From positions 1,364,001 to 1,428,000 of the forward strand of contig CM049995.1 in the NCBI GenBank assembly GCA_016630955.3: a stretch of DNA of 64,000 nucleotides. The letters are read 5' to 3'. Below the pieces are notes generated by a model. That model did not search any database. It was not told the DNA's origin and saw nothing but the letters and a program-made list of their open reading frames with translations. A program made the translations under genes and the position numbers. The stretch is from Didymella arachidicola (lineage: Eukaryota; Ascomycota; Dothideomycetes; Pleosporales; Didymellaceae). This document shows, piece after piece, positions 47,363 to 59,636 of the stretch (position 1 is the first letter of the stretch; each line of letters begins with the position of its first letter).

Positions 47363-50300
47363 ATGGAGGCATATCCGCCCGCCTACGTGCAGCACAACCT
47401 CCCCTTCGTTGTACTGTCAGGTCTTGGATCACACACCGAGCAGCAGCCGCCTCCGACTGTCCACGATGTTCTCCCTGGCAGAGCTTCCATCCGGATTAGT
47501 TCAGAGATACCTGTCGTGACTGGCGAGCGCGCAGACCAACTATTGCAGGACTTTCTGAGCGCCGACGGTACCACTGCACCATGGAATGCTCGTGGAGCAA
47601 GTCGACGAGATCTGGCGCATGGCTTTAGCATACGAGCTGTGGGGAGGGTAGGTAGGCGCCTTGTACAGAGCAGCTAGCTGCTTCATGTGCTGATCGAGCC
47701 ATATAGGACTTCGCATTGCCACCGAAGAAGGCTGATGCGCCGAGTACTTCAGAAACTGCCCCGCCTGGTAGTCCAGCCATTGCAGCGGCGAACTCTTGGG
47801 TCCTCCATTCGCCCATCTCTCCCTTGTCTCCAGCAGCCTCAGTATTTCCAGATGGTGTCATTGCGCCTTCTTGGATTTCGAAGCACCAAGACTACACACC
47901 TTCTGTCTTCATATCCTTCTTCGACTTCACGGCCGATCCTGTTACCAACAGTCTGCACGACAATCAGTTGAAGTCCGAGATAAATAAGATCAAGGGCCAG
48001 ATACAAAAGTCCGAATACCGCACGCGGTACGTGGTGGTACTTTTGAGCAACAAGACGATACTTGAAGCTCCAGATATCGAAGATCGTCTGGCCGTCATTC
48101 GACGTGCAACAGGCCTAGATCCTAAGAGCTCGCTATTCTTTCTCCCGCCAAATACCTCTCCAGTGGAACTGCGAGCGTTCGTCACGTCCGTACTTACGAC
48201 CTTGCAACCGATCTGCGTAGAGTACTATCGAGACCTCACCAAACATGCACGGCGGAAGAAACAGAGAGGCACAATCCCTCCACCGACGGCACCGCCCACT
48301 CGCGGTACATCGCAGACCCTGTCGTACCCTGGCTGGGGTGTGCGATATGATTTCAAGTTGGGTGTCTTTGCCGAATTCAGACAAGAGATGGATGCCGCCC
48401 AGAGGCACTACAGCGCCGCGCTCGAGGCTCTGTTTGCTTCAGATGGTCTTTTCGAGACAACGGCAAGCTGGTCCCCTAGGTGGGATGAAATTCGCCTGCT
48501 GGCTGATACGATAGCCTTTCGCAATATTCGCTGCCAGCTGTGGAACTACCAGTTGACTTCTGCGGTTCAGACCTGGCTGAGATACAAGGCAAGACTTCAA
48601 GACGTCCTTGATCGCCGCAGCAAGGGTACCGCAAATTATGGATGGCAAGCGTGGGAATCGAGATGGGCTCAGCTCATGGCTGAGTCCATTCAGCGAACAG
48701 AGTTACCAGTATTTCGTGCAGACGGCGATGACGTAGATGAGGAGACTGGTTTGATATATGCACGACCTGAGAAACAATTTCTTCTTGGCGAAAGGCTACC
48801 GCCTTGGGAGCTTCTTCACCATCCTGGCTATTGGCACAAGCTGTCCGCAGATCATGCAAAGAGACGGTATATCCTGGCCCGTGAGATGCCTGAGGAGGAC
48901 CGCACTCCTCCTGGTATGTCTCCTGCGACAAAGGTTTCCAACCGGAATCAAATCTACGACCATTACTTAGTCCCACAACCACATGAAGAACTGCCGCTTC
49001 CAGGCAGTGGTGGCAAGGGGTTCCAACATTCGGACGACATTTCTATCAAGCTCAATGCTGCCGTTCAAGAGTTCAAAGCGCATGGACAGAATCGAAAGGT
49101 AGAGCAGCTACGCTTGGAGGTCGCCAGGACTCTGCTCCACGTGAAGAACTTTGAAGAGGCCTTCAAGGTCTTGCGACCGTTGTGGGCTTCCATGTCTTGG
49201 AGGAAAGAAGGCTGGTGGAGCCTCGCTTCTGAGGTGCTATGGGCTCTTCATGAGTGCGCACTGCGCGTACAAGATAGAGAGACTTATGTCGCTACTGAGT
49301 GGGAGCTTCATAGCCAAGGTTAGTACGCTCATTGTCCAAAGTCTTGCATATCACTAATATGGAAAAGCGGTGACTGGCAAGAGTCGTTACAAGTATGACC
49401 TCTTATCATGTTTGGACGTGTTCCCAGAAGATGCTCCACCCGAGAAGGTTCATATCAATCTCGACAGCAAAGACTATCTCTCCTGCGGTAAGAGCACCCT
49501 CGTCTTGCAACTTGTGCTCAGCTAAGCTTGCAGTGTCTGTCCATCTTGGGCTCCTCGGCAGCGAGGGCCATGTCGGCGAACCTCTACGATCACAAATAGT
49601 CCTCACTTCGACTGCAAGGCCTGGGTCGACTCCTATCACACTCTCTTCCCTACACATACAGTTTAAAGGTAGTTTGAATGAGGTACGCCTCGTTCACGAA
49701 GCCAATGCCGACGCATCGTCCACCTTCTTTGACTGCGCACTGCAGGAGAGCAGTGCGCCACCAGAGAAGCCAAAGTGGGTCGGTACTTCAGACCTGAAGT
49801 TGCTCTCCGGTCAAACTAAGGTGTACAACTTCCCATTGGTCTTCCGAGAGGCGGGCGACGTTGAAGCAATAGCTTATGTCTTCGACATCGACACAGAGAG
49901 CTTCAGTCTGAGCTGCTCGAACACCGATCTTCAGATTGAACCTCACTCGATCTGGTGGATGAGAGCTGACTCTGGGGTTAAATCACGCAAAGTGAAACGC
50001 TTATCAGGCATCACCACCCATATCCTGCCGAAGCCCCCGAAGATGGAGATCATGTTTCCAGACGTGCGTGCGCAGTACTTCACTGATGAACCAGTCACAG
50101 TGGCGATAGAAATTTCAAACCAGGAAGAGGAGGAGACCGAGGCTGTGCTCGAAGTGCGTCTGCTGGGCCGCTCAAAGGATACTCTCGCTTACACCTGGGT
50201 CGAACGATCTGCATCGTCGCCGATGAAGGAAGTTCCGCCAGCCCTCGATGGGTCCACAGACGTCGACCTGCCTGGCCATGTAGTTGGTAGACTTCCTCCG

Positions 50301-51260
50301 GGGGCTGGAACAACAGAGAAGATACGATTCATTGCGCCTACAGATCCAGCAGATTACGCGTTAGAAGTCAAGGTCCTCTATCATCTCCTCAGTGACCGCG
50401 AAACACCCATTTCGAAGATCATGATCGCTGATCTCGTCTTCAACTCTCCATTCGAAGCGAGCTATGATCTCAATGCTCGCGTACACCCTGACTCATGGCC
50501 CAGCTACTTCGAGCTGCAAGAAGCCGAAAGCAACAGCAACTTAGAATCCCCAGACGCCTTCGGTATCGCTCAGAAGTGGGGTCTGCGCGCGAAAGTGGCG
50601 TCCTTCGCTGACGAACCACTCATCGTCAAGGATCTCGCCATACAAGTACACAGTATCCACGGAGGCGCGACGTGCGAGGCGACAAAGGAATTTACGCCTG
50701 TAGAGACTACCATGAACCTGCAAGAGCTACACGACTGGTCTTTCAGCTTGGATATTCGGAAAAACAACCTTGAAGAACGTCGCTCAACCGCTCTAGACAC
50801 CACATTGGACATCACGTGGCAGCGCTCCTCCTCTTCACAAGATGAACCCATCGTCTCGTCCCTTCCAATTCCTCGTATTCAAATCCCATCATCGGAACCC
50901 CGCGTCCTTGCTTCTGCTCTTCCATCCACGACCGTACCAGACCTACTTCACCTGGACTATACGCTGGAAAATCCCACCATGCATTTCCTCACCTTTGAGT
51001 TCAACATGGAAGCAAGTGAAGAGTTCGGCTTCAGCGGACCAAAGCTCAAGGTTGTGCACTTACTGCCAATGAGCAGGCAAACGGTCAGATATAATGTCCT
51101 GCCTGTGCAACGGGGCGTATGGATCAGCCCTGGTTTGAAGGTCGTAGATCGCTACTTCAACAAGACGTTGAGGGTGCAGGCGACGGAGGGTCTCCGGATG
51201 GAGAAGGGGCGGGTAGAGGTATGGGTACCAGGTGACGGAGAGAAGGGATTTGCAATGTAA
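47363..51260 (+). CDS. TRAPP complex subunit TRAPPC11 (foie gras/Gryzun)
   Basis: Four exons (47363-47647, 47707-49318, 49368-49487, 49534-51260) encode 1247 residues, right for fungal TRAPPC11. All three introns keep the frame. The N-terminal part begins MEAYPPAYVQHNLPFVVLSG. The foie gras domain region includes YPGWGVRYDFKLGVFAEFRQ, AFRNIRCQLWNYQ and WKHP-like PGYWHKLSADHAKRR, with helical repeats up to EAFKVLRPLWASMSWRKEGW. The C-terminal half is beta-rich Gryzun sequence (LSSLHIQFKGSLNEVRL, LEVRLLGRSKD, PVQRGVWISPGLKVVD). It is part of a TRAPP tethering complex at the Golgi that acts in vesicle transport (TRAPPIII in animals and many fungi). The subunit is absent from budding yeast. No lesion is seen. 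Confidence 0.93.
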
Positions 51261-54200
51261 GAGGGAGGCAGCTGTATTTGAAAATTGATATCCGCTTCGC
51301 GGCCGCCCGGCTGTTTACGTGAAGGAGTTCATCTCTGTGTCTGTTGCTTGGCCATGTCCTACTGCCTTTGGCTGCCTCATACATCTTCTCTGCAGCATCA
51401 CGTAAGAATCAACCCTCATTTACCGTCGTCCTGCACTCGCATCCTGAACACAAGGAGCGGACATCTGCGTGAGTAATGACCAGTCATCACGACATCGCTC
51501 GCTAGTAACCGATGACAAGCGAGTGGCTGCTGCTGTGCGACATCAAAAGAGGGCGGGAGTGGTAGACTGGCTGGCGATTCAGTAGTGAGGCTTCAGTGGA
51601 AGATAATCCGCACGCCCATCGCAAAATGAATTTGCACCTGGAGAAAGTTTGTAGGGTAGCGTTATAGGATCGATTGCAGGTGTCGGATCTCCATCATCGC
51701 CTTGAGTCCAGTAGAACGAAAAGGGACGCTGTTGGTGTTGGCATTGAGACGCCAGTTTCACCTTAAGCAAATCGTGCCAGATGTACTGCTACACTTCCAA
51801 ATTTATGACTAGTCGCAATTCGAATGCACATCAGACCATTGAGACTATGTGCCATGCGCAATCGTGGGATGGGCTGTTGCAGCATGCAAGGCACATGCCT
51901 TCTACATATGTGATTCTCTTGTCGAGGCGAGGTGCGCTGTTGGCCTAGTATTGGGCTTCAGAGCATGGTAGGGCAGCATTGCTTTGCCGGAGGATTTATG
52001 CACGCCTCTGCTCCATGAGTGGTCTTGGGAGTCTGATGGACGTAGGATCATACGTCTGGAATCAGGAAGATGGCTTGCAATGTACAAGTTGAGCGGTGTC
52101 CCTTATGTTGAGAGCCCCTAGCTCGTTGCCTGAAGCCTGAGAGAGTGCTGTTTCTTGATCCGCCAACGACTATCCTCTTCGCTCGAACATCATGCGCATG
52201 CAGTAGCTTTGTTGCCAGCAAAGATGCAGGTCCGTTCACAATGCTAAACCTCGAGGACTGCATGTGATTAAGGCCACGATGGTAATTAAAGCTATTGGTC
52301 TCGGTGTGTGGACAGGGACGATGATGGGATTAGGGACTGATAGGTAAGCGCAGGCGGGCAAGATAGCCTAACAATAAGTCGAAAGCCTGATTCAGATCCA
52401 CTCTGTCTTGCCTCGACGAGAATCCTTCTTCCAAAGGCTTCATAATTGTCCAGTCGCTTGTAGGTGAAAAAGGGTCGATCCCTGCACAACTACGTTTGAT
52501 AGGGGGCTGTGCATGGGCATGTAACGTGGCGCTCTTCACGGGAGCATCGAATACACACGGTGCTCGTCGAGAACTCGAGCTTTGCGAACTTGTATGGGAA
52601 ACGGGTTGACAGCCCGCTATGATTGGCTGTGATAGGACGAGGCGAATGTGGCCTGCATATTTGTTGTGCTGCAGCCTGGCTTTCCGTCTACGCTACCTGC
52701 AAATCGAGTTAGTTCAAGCCTTAGATTGATATCAACAACCTCACCAGGTGGTAGTCGAAGTGAACATCTTGAAAAGAGGCAAATATGACCGGTATCTAAT
52801 GAGAGGACATGGCAAGTAGTTCTCGGGGATGAGCGAAGTGCAAGAAGAAGTGGATGCTGATACGTCCATTCGCTTGTGGCTGTGCCCACCATCAGAGCTG
52901 AAACAGATCATTAAGACCTTGTTTGGAAGTATTGTAACGTGCAAACCAAGACTTAGTTGATTACCTCGTTATAGACGAGCTATGTGTGCACCGTGCAGCT
53001 TGATGTCGGAGCTGGTAGATTGGACCTTCTAGTCGGGGTTAACGAGATGCGCCACTCCTGTTTATGGGGAGCTGAGATGGCGCAACATCAGCATGCTTGA
53101 TGCTTGCTCCTACCATTGTGACAGGTTAGCAGCATCCAATCCCATTTCGCTGATGTATTCGCTGATGTATTCGGAAAGTGGTCTGTCACCGGTGCGGTGC
53201 TTGATCTGACTTGCAGAGCGATAGGACTAGCGCGCCGGCCAGATCCTTCATGGTGGAAGCTTGTCGAATGCATGATCGCCATATGCAATCTGACCAATGC
53301 TGTGTCCAACGGCAGATGTAGAAAAGAAAAGAAAAAGTGGAAGTGGCGAAAGAGTGGCGCGGATAGACGACGACTTAACATTTGCAGAACCATATGACCC
53401 AAATTGCGCCACCAATGCCTTTCCCATGCCATTTCTCACCCTACCAATCTTTAGATAGAATAATCCTTCTCTTATTCACAACCGTGAGCATAGCGTATTT
53501 GGCTAATCAATAGCTGCAGCTGACTCACAGCAATTCCGCGTGGAGACAAGTCAGCAATCGCATCTATTGAGAGGGTGCTGCCTGTACCGCCTTTTGCAGC
53601 TTTCCTTCGTGGCCGTCGGTAATGCGCTGATACATGAGCGCTCTGCTACTCGGATTTGCTCGTTGACACCAGACATCCCCTGACTTGTAACGCGGCGCCC
53701 CATGACTCCTGTTTTACTCCTTTTCCTTAAGAACAGCAGAAATTAAGGACCCCACGATCGAACAGGCAGGTCAGCGGCGCTCAGCGACGAGTTGCGATGG
53801 CGACAGAAGAAGAGGGTCGAGTCAGCTTGGAGGGTACTGCTCCGCGCTTTGTAAGAACAGCGCTCGTTGTAACTCCTCTACTATGACGCACAGAGATGAG
53901 ACAGTTGAGTGAGGTTGTGCGCGTCGCCATCCGTCGCTCGTCTCCGCATTTAGGCTGACTTTGTCTAGCGCCACCCAGCTCTTTGTCGACCCCATCCCTC
54001 CGTCCCCACGACCTCACCCTGCAACTCGCAACTTTGCATCTCTTCTCAAGACATATCATGGTTCCTCTTACGGTCATCAGTCCACGCGCGTCTGACTGTC
54101 GCGACCTGCAGTCGGCTTCAGATGGCAGGTGACAGGTAGCTGCCTTGTGCCAGCGGCCTCCTGACCAGAAACGAAATTCAGCGTACGATGCAGGACTGCT

Positions 54201-54629
54201 ACCTTGTAGCCTAAATAGAGAATAAACGAGCTCGCGAACTCAAAAGCCGACTGAACAGGACATTCGATATGCCATCGCCAAGCACCTCGATCTCGACAAG
54301 ACTCTGCCTTCGATACAAGTACTCAAAGACAACAAACATAAGACCGACAGACATTTCCATGGATTACAGTAACTGTTCGCCACGCCGGGCCGCCGCGAAG
54401 AGGGTCATCGTTGGTTTTGCAGATGAATCTTTATAAGAAGAGGTTAACATCATGATGAATGCCGAGCATGATGAAAAGGAACACCAGCTTGACAATGGAA
54501 AGTAAGCCATTCAACGCAAACAGACTTCCGACTTGAAGATGGCGCACACGCAAATGGTCGGTCAATCGGAAGTCAATCGGACTGTCAGAATATAATCACG
54601 TCACGTGAACATTGTCTGACGTCTCGCGG
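51261..54629. other. 3.4-kb gene-poor region, nothing recognised
   Basis: Between TRAPPC11 and the minus-strand C2H2 array. Open frames are short and without domains. Small direct repeats are visible (TCGCTGATGTAT twice at about 53147-53170, and TCAATCGGA repeats near 54556-54580). Confidence 0.4.
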
Positions 54630-56105
54630 CTAAGCCTGGACCGAAGCCCCCGAAATTGGTCCGCGGGGAATGGCCTCTGTGGCCAGAGACGGATGGCGTT
54701 TTCTGAGATGCTTGAGACGTGCATCCTTCCGTCGGAAAACGCGAGGACAGAGAGGGTCGTCGCAGGGGAAACCGGCGACATTGCCACTGTGTTTCAAGCG
54801 TCGATGCCGGCGTAAGTTCCCTGCCCTATACTTCCCGCTGAATGCAACCGAGCAATCACTGCACACGAATATGTCTAGTGCAAAAGAGGAGGTTACGCTC
54901 CTCGAGGCGCTCAGGAGCGAACCATGACTGGAGCGAGAAGAGACATCTGACCGCTCCGGAATAGGGAGGTGGTCGTCCTGGATTGTACTGAAACAGTCAG
55001 CTTTTTGGTATCGCACTGCTCTAAGGAAGACTTACACATCAGTACCCTGGAAATTGGGGGCACCAAGCATGCCTCGTGGAGCGGCATCCTCATCGGCTGC
55101 CACAGGATCTCTCAAGGCCTGCTGTTTCGCAGAGTTGTCTTCGATAGTAGAAGGACTCAAGATCATCCCATCAATCTCCGCGATGAAGTCTTCATAGGCC
55201 GTCTTCGGCACCAGCACATTGGTATCGGGTGTGGAGCTCTCATTGTATATGCTCTGGCTATCCATGGATGGTGAAGCGTACGTCTGGTCAGGCATCAAGA
55301 GGTCCGCAGAGCCGACGCCATGGGCTGCCGCCTGCCCAACAGACATCGGACTGCCACCTAGTGCCCTAGTGTTTACCGCTGACCATGGCCCACTTCTTGG
55401 AGGCATCGACATGAAAAGACTACTTTGAGTCCAGTCACCGTATCCGAAGCCCACGTTCTGTTGTCCGAACAATGGCCGCGACATGAAGGTTTCCGAGTCC
55501 GTCCAAATTATGTGCGCATCAGGGTCGAAACTTTGTGCAATCGCTTGCGGATCGTTCGCACTAGGTGAGACGGTTTGAGGACTTGGGCTGCGGTTGAGGT
55601 CGAGATAGGAGCTGTCGAGATCAAAGTTTTCACCAACAACCTGTTGACATCCTGATGCGGAAACACTGTCGTTGTTGGACTCTGTCGTCATTTCCAATGA
55701 TGGAACAAGTGGGATCCAGCGCTTGCCGACATGGTGCAAGGCCTCGTCGCGCCTTTGGCCAGCCTGCTGTGGCTCAGAAATGAAGACATCAAAACGTGGA
55801 CTGCAAAAAGAGCCAGACTCATTTCGACATGGGGAGATCTGGTCTGAAAATGTAGACGATCCCTCATACGCCATATGGCAGGAAGATGGTACAATCAGAC
55901 TTTCGTCGGCAGCGTAGACAGGTTCAGCCTGCATCTGCGGATGAGTCTGCAGAGGAGCGATTAAGGAGGGAGCTCTGTATGCTCCGCTCTGTTGGTGTGC
56001 TCCGTCGAGCCTGCTCGGGTATTGCGCAACGGTCTCCTGGTGGAGATGGGGATGAGCGGGCGACCCATAAGCCTTCATTTTCGAGTGCCTCCTGATCTTG
56101 TCCAT
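54630..56105 (-). CDS. Two-finger C2H2 protein, member D
   Basis: Two exons (55036-56105 and 54630-54987) encode 475 residues from the ATG at 56103-56105 (MDKIRRHSKM). The frame is open to 56303 but only from a TTG, and that stretch is pyrimidine-rich like a 5' leader. The 48-nt intron (GTAAGT donor, CTGAC branch, CAG acceptor) is phase 2 and lies 42 residues before finger 1. The N-terminal 390 residues are Ser/Pro/Gln-rich without known domains. Finger 1: C399, C402, 15 residues, H418, H423 (CSDCSVAFSGKYRAGNLRRH). Finger 2: C432, C437, H450, H455 (RVFRRKDARLKHLRKRH). The tail has IPRGP, also present in member F. A nuclear regulator of unknown target is likely. It is one of three minus-strand relatives in tandem. 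Confidence 0.87.
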
Positions 56106-59100
56106 AGCAAAGGATCCGCTGGTCGCGTCGATAGCCTCTCTGCAAGAGGCTTTTGAAAAGGACTGCACTGTAGCAGCAGACGAGTAAGGCTTCACGTTGC
56201 GGTGGAGAAGTGAATACCCCGCTAAGGAAGGTTCGGATGAAGAGACGTGCCGCGGGATGATGGACGAATGAAGGTGAAGGCGAGAGCTGGCTCGATAGCT
56301 CAAAAGAGTTGGAGGGAGACTTGTCCGATGCCCTCTGGGATGGGATCCTGACGCCGTGGTTGTGGAGTTGGAGTCTAGTCCTGAGGCACGCTAAGGGATG
56401 GGTGCCTGGCCGTGACGAACAACACCTGAGCAGCCTCGCAGTCGAAACCGTCAACGTCCGCAACACCGTGTGGCAGCACCTCAACAACCAATTTGGTAGC
56501 TCGCAACGTGGAGATCGACGGAGAAATGGAAGTCGCGTACGGTAGTGTTGTGGTGGACGAGGAAGCTGAGGTCGATGAGCCTGGGCAGAGGGGAAGCTAG
56601 GAGTACGTTCACGCACCTTGAGTTCTTCGGCTGGCCTGAGAGCTCAAGCGCTTAGCTGGGTCGGATGACGCTTCAGTTTCGATGTCTGGCTGGCTTCTTG
56701 TTGGAACTGCTCGGTGCGTGATGGAGCAAAGTCTTCAAAGGTGACTCTGCGGAGAAATGGAGGTAACCGGGCGCCCCAGATGCAACGGTTCGAGAAGCGT
56801 CACAGAAGAGAGGATATCTCAAGCGACCTCTGCACCAAAAACTTGAACTGATGATGGAAGAATTTGTGAGACCAACGACGTCAAGGCCTGAGTGGGTATC
56901 TTGAAAGCAGGTTGGAGGGACTCTCCGAGCAGCTAACTACGGTCCTGGGGCAGTGCTCGAAAAACGGCCACTCACCGTCTTAACAACATCGTGTGCGACC
57001 TACCGGAAACGATTTCAATCTGGCTACGATGCGTACATGTAATGTATCCGTGCAAAGATCTGGGGTTGAGGATACCAATATGCTGAGGGTCCACGTGACT
57101 GGTATTGCTGCAGCATGGCGGCAGCGTACTTAGGCGAGCGATGCCCATTGTAGCCTTGGAACTTGCTGCAGCGCCCGACAGTAAGTATCTCAGGTGAGCA
57201 CGATGCGAGAGGTCTTGAGCGGACGAGGCTGATCGAAAAGCGGAAGACGAAGGGCGAGACTAAAGATCAACTTTCAGCAGCGACGGCTACGAGTGTATAC
57301 TGTTTCCAATCGCGAAGTCAGTTCGCACTGCTACTGCACTCGAAAGGCGTAGTGCGTGGAGTAAGTTTAACTGCGATGATGGGTAGGTCCCTAACAGATG
57401 CGATATAGAAGCCCCAGACACACCATAGGGGCCTGTGAAGGTTGGCTCTTCTTGCAGTCCAAAAGACGCTATGCGCAAACAAAAGGTACCTCGAAACAGT
57501 GAATTGATCGAATCCCCCTACTCGTAAGAGATCAGGCCCAGCTTTATTGCTCTCAAGCCTTCTCCAGCCACGCTGAAGATCCAAGCAAGGGCCTCCTGCA
57601 GGTCGCATATCGGCCCCATCCCCATGGTGGGGGCAGAACGGCAGATGTTGGTAATTACATTATCGGTGAGGCCGCCGACGTCCTCAGGAATGTCAATGCA
57701 GCCTCAGCGCCAGTTGACACAAGCTACTGTATCCACTAATGCACAAGACGACTCATCGTCGAGTTCATCCTCCAAGAACTCGTGTGAATGGGCGAGGACA
57801 CGCTTCAATGTTCAGAACATCCAAGCACGCCGTAGCGCCTCAATGATCATGGATATCACTCAACTACCTCTGATCGTCATTGCACAACTCAGTCTCTATG
57901 AATTGCATCATCCGCGCTTCCTCAACTTCTTGACACATCGCCATGCCGTACAGGAGACCCATGGGAACATATGGAAATGGGCAGGATCGTTCGATGGGAC
58001 GCAGAGACGCCTTCACATTAGGTCCTTAGCAGTACTGACGCGGTAGGAGCGCTTCTTCTATTGCAGGCATGCTCTGTAACGATGTAGTGGTTGTATGGGT
58101 GGTATGCATGAGAAGGCGTCGGTATCGTTCTGGATGCAACCATGTCGATTGAGCCCGGTGTGGCTCCGGTTCCGTCCAAATGATCTCTACGTCGCTACGG
58201 CACGACTCAGGGCGAGGCTGAAGCGGGTCAGAGGATCCTGTTCGAGCTGGCATGGATAAGCGAATCCGAACGCGATCTCCGTCCCTCGATTGCGTCAAGC
58301 GCCAGAGCCGAGCTGTAGATAGCTTCATGGCTCTGTTGTTCGACCTCATCAATGCTCAGTCCTGAGCAATCGTTTTCGCTGATCTCAGTCTGCGAGGCAT
58401 GGGAGCGCGTTTAGAGTTGTCGTGCGCATGACCCCGCCCGCTCTCGCAACCACCAACTCGCACCTGGTACGACGCGCGCCACCCAAACATCGGCTGCCTG
58501 CAGCACAGCATCCTTCGTACAGGTTTGGCTGAGGACGTCCGGATTATTATGATATGTTTACTGATCAGCGGTTATGGTCGCTGTTTTTTTGCCGCAATAG
58601 CCATCGGCCCACAACTCCTGCCAATAATCGGAGCTGCCAACTTGCGCGACGCAGCCACGACTAGCGGCCGTCGCTTGGTTGTTGTGCTAGTGACGGGCCG
58701 GGACCGAACCTATGTGCAAATCCGAGTCCCGCACAACAGGTCATCCAACAACATCTCTTCTCGGAGGGACATCCCCTAGTATGATAACGCGTTCTGGTTA
58801 TCTAATGGGCCCAAAATCACCACGGGAAGGCCTGGAGGTACTTGAATTGGAATGTGCATCTGGCGCTTAGGCTCTCTGCCGGAAGGTGCCAACCGCACTC
58901 ATCACTTCTTAATACTTCACGAACTAATGCGGGTGGTTTTTGTGCCTGGCGCTTCGATAAGCTCTGAGGAAATGCTCTGGAAAATCAAGTCGGCTCCATT
59001 ATTTGGAGACAGAACGACAACGCCGCCCGTCAAGAAAGCATACAAAGAGAGCTATGACGCCGAAAAACTGCGGCTGCAAATGTGAACTATTACGATCTTG

Positions 59101-59161
59101 AACAAGATCTACGATGATTCAACGCGCTGGCTATATTTTTCTTGTTGTACGTAGGTTGCTG
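56106..59161. other. 3-kb gene-poor region between C2H2 members D and E
   Basis: Promoter side of member D (pyrimidine-rich on the coding strand at 56110-56300). Minus 58026-58352 contains DVEIIWTEPEPH, resembling DAHIIWTDSETF of member D, and may be a small relic. Plus 57624-58046 and plus 58852-59085 are open but not recognised. Confidence 0.35.
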
Positions 59162-59636
59162 CTACAAACTCGAATGCTTAGAGCGTTGGTGCTTGTGAAG
59201 TGCGTCTGACCTCTTATAGCTACGGTCGCATCTTAGCGTGTCATAGGCGTACACAGCTGTCTGTCTATGCGCGCGTAAGATGTGCCGCTCTCTTTTCCCT
59301 CTACAAAACTTCCTGGTGAAGGTTGCTTTGCAGTCTTCTATGTGACATGTCAAAGGATCCGGAAGGCCAGACAGAGTGCTTTCTGTTGATTGACAAGGCG
59401 AGGGCAGAGTATGCTAGAAATCGAAGTTGCCTTGCTTGAGATTTACAGGAGCTGAGCAAATACTTGAAGGCCTGAAAATTGTCAGTTGGCTGCATCTTTG
59501 GGAACTTAGGACTACTGCCTATTTCGATTGGGAACAAGGTATTGGCGTATGTCTCCTGCCCATATGAAACAGGCACACCACTACTGGAGTAACATCGGTT
59601 GTGTAGCTCCAAACTTGACGAGCCCAAGGACCTCAT
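59162..59636 (-). pseudogene. Two-finger C2H2 gene, member E, probably damaged
   Basis: The 3' part reads TCHIEDCKATFTRKFCRG then KRERHILRAH: finger 1 with Cys-x4-Cys, 15 residues, and two His, as in the other members. It continues VYAYDTLRCDRSYKRSDALHKHQRSKH for finger 2, where the first zinc Cys is Tyr (TAT, one G-to-A step from TGT). From the ATG at 59634-59636 (MRSLGSSSLELHN) an upstream segment of about 57 codons is open, but I found no splice donor and acceptor in matching phase with the finger frame. The candidates are GTATTTG with a TAG or AAG acceptor. The N-terminus is far shorter than in A, C, D and F. A short functional gene with an odd intron remains possible, but loss of a ligand plus a missing body argues for decay. 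Confidence 0.6.

Noticed and set aside
56106..56303. N-terminal extension of C2H2 member D
   Set aside because: Open only from a TTG; the stretch is pyrimidine-rich like a 5' leader, and a good ATG lies at 56105.
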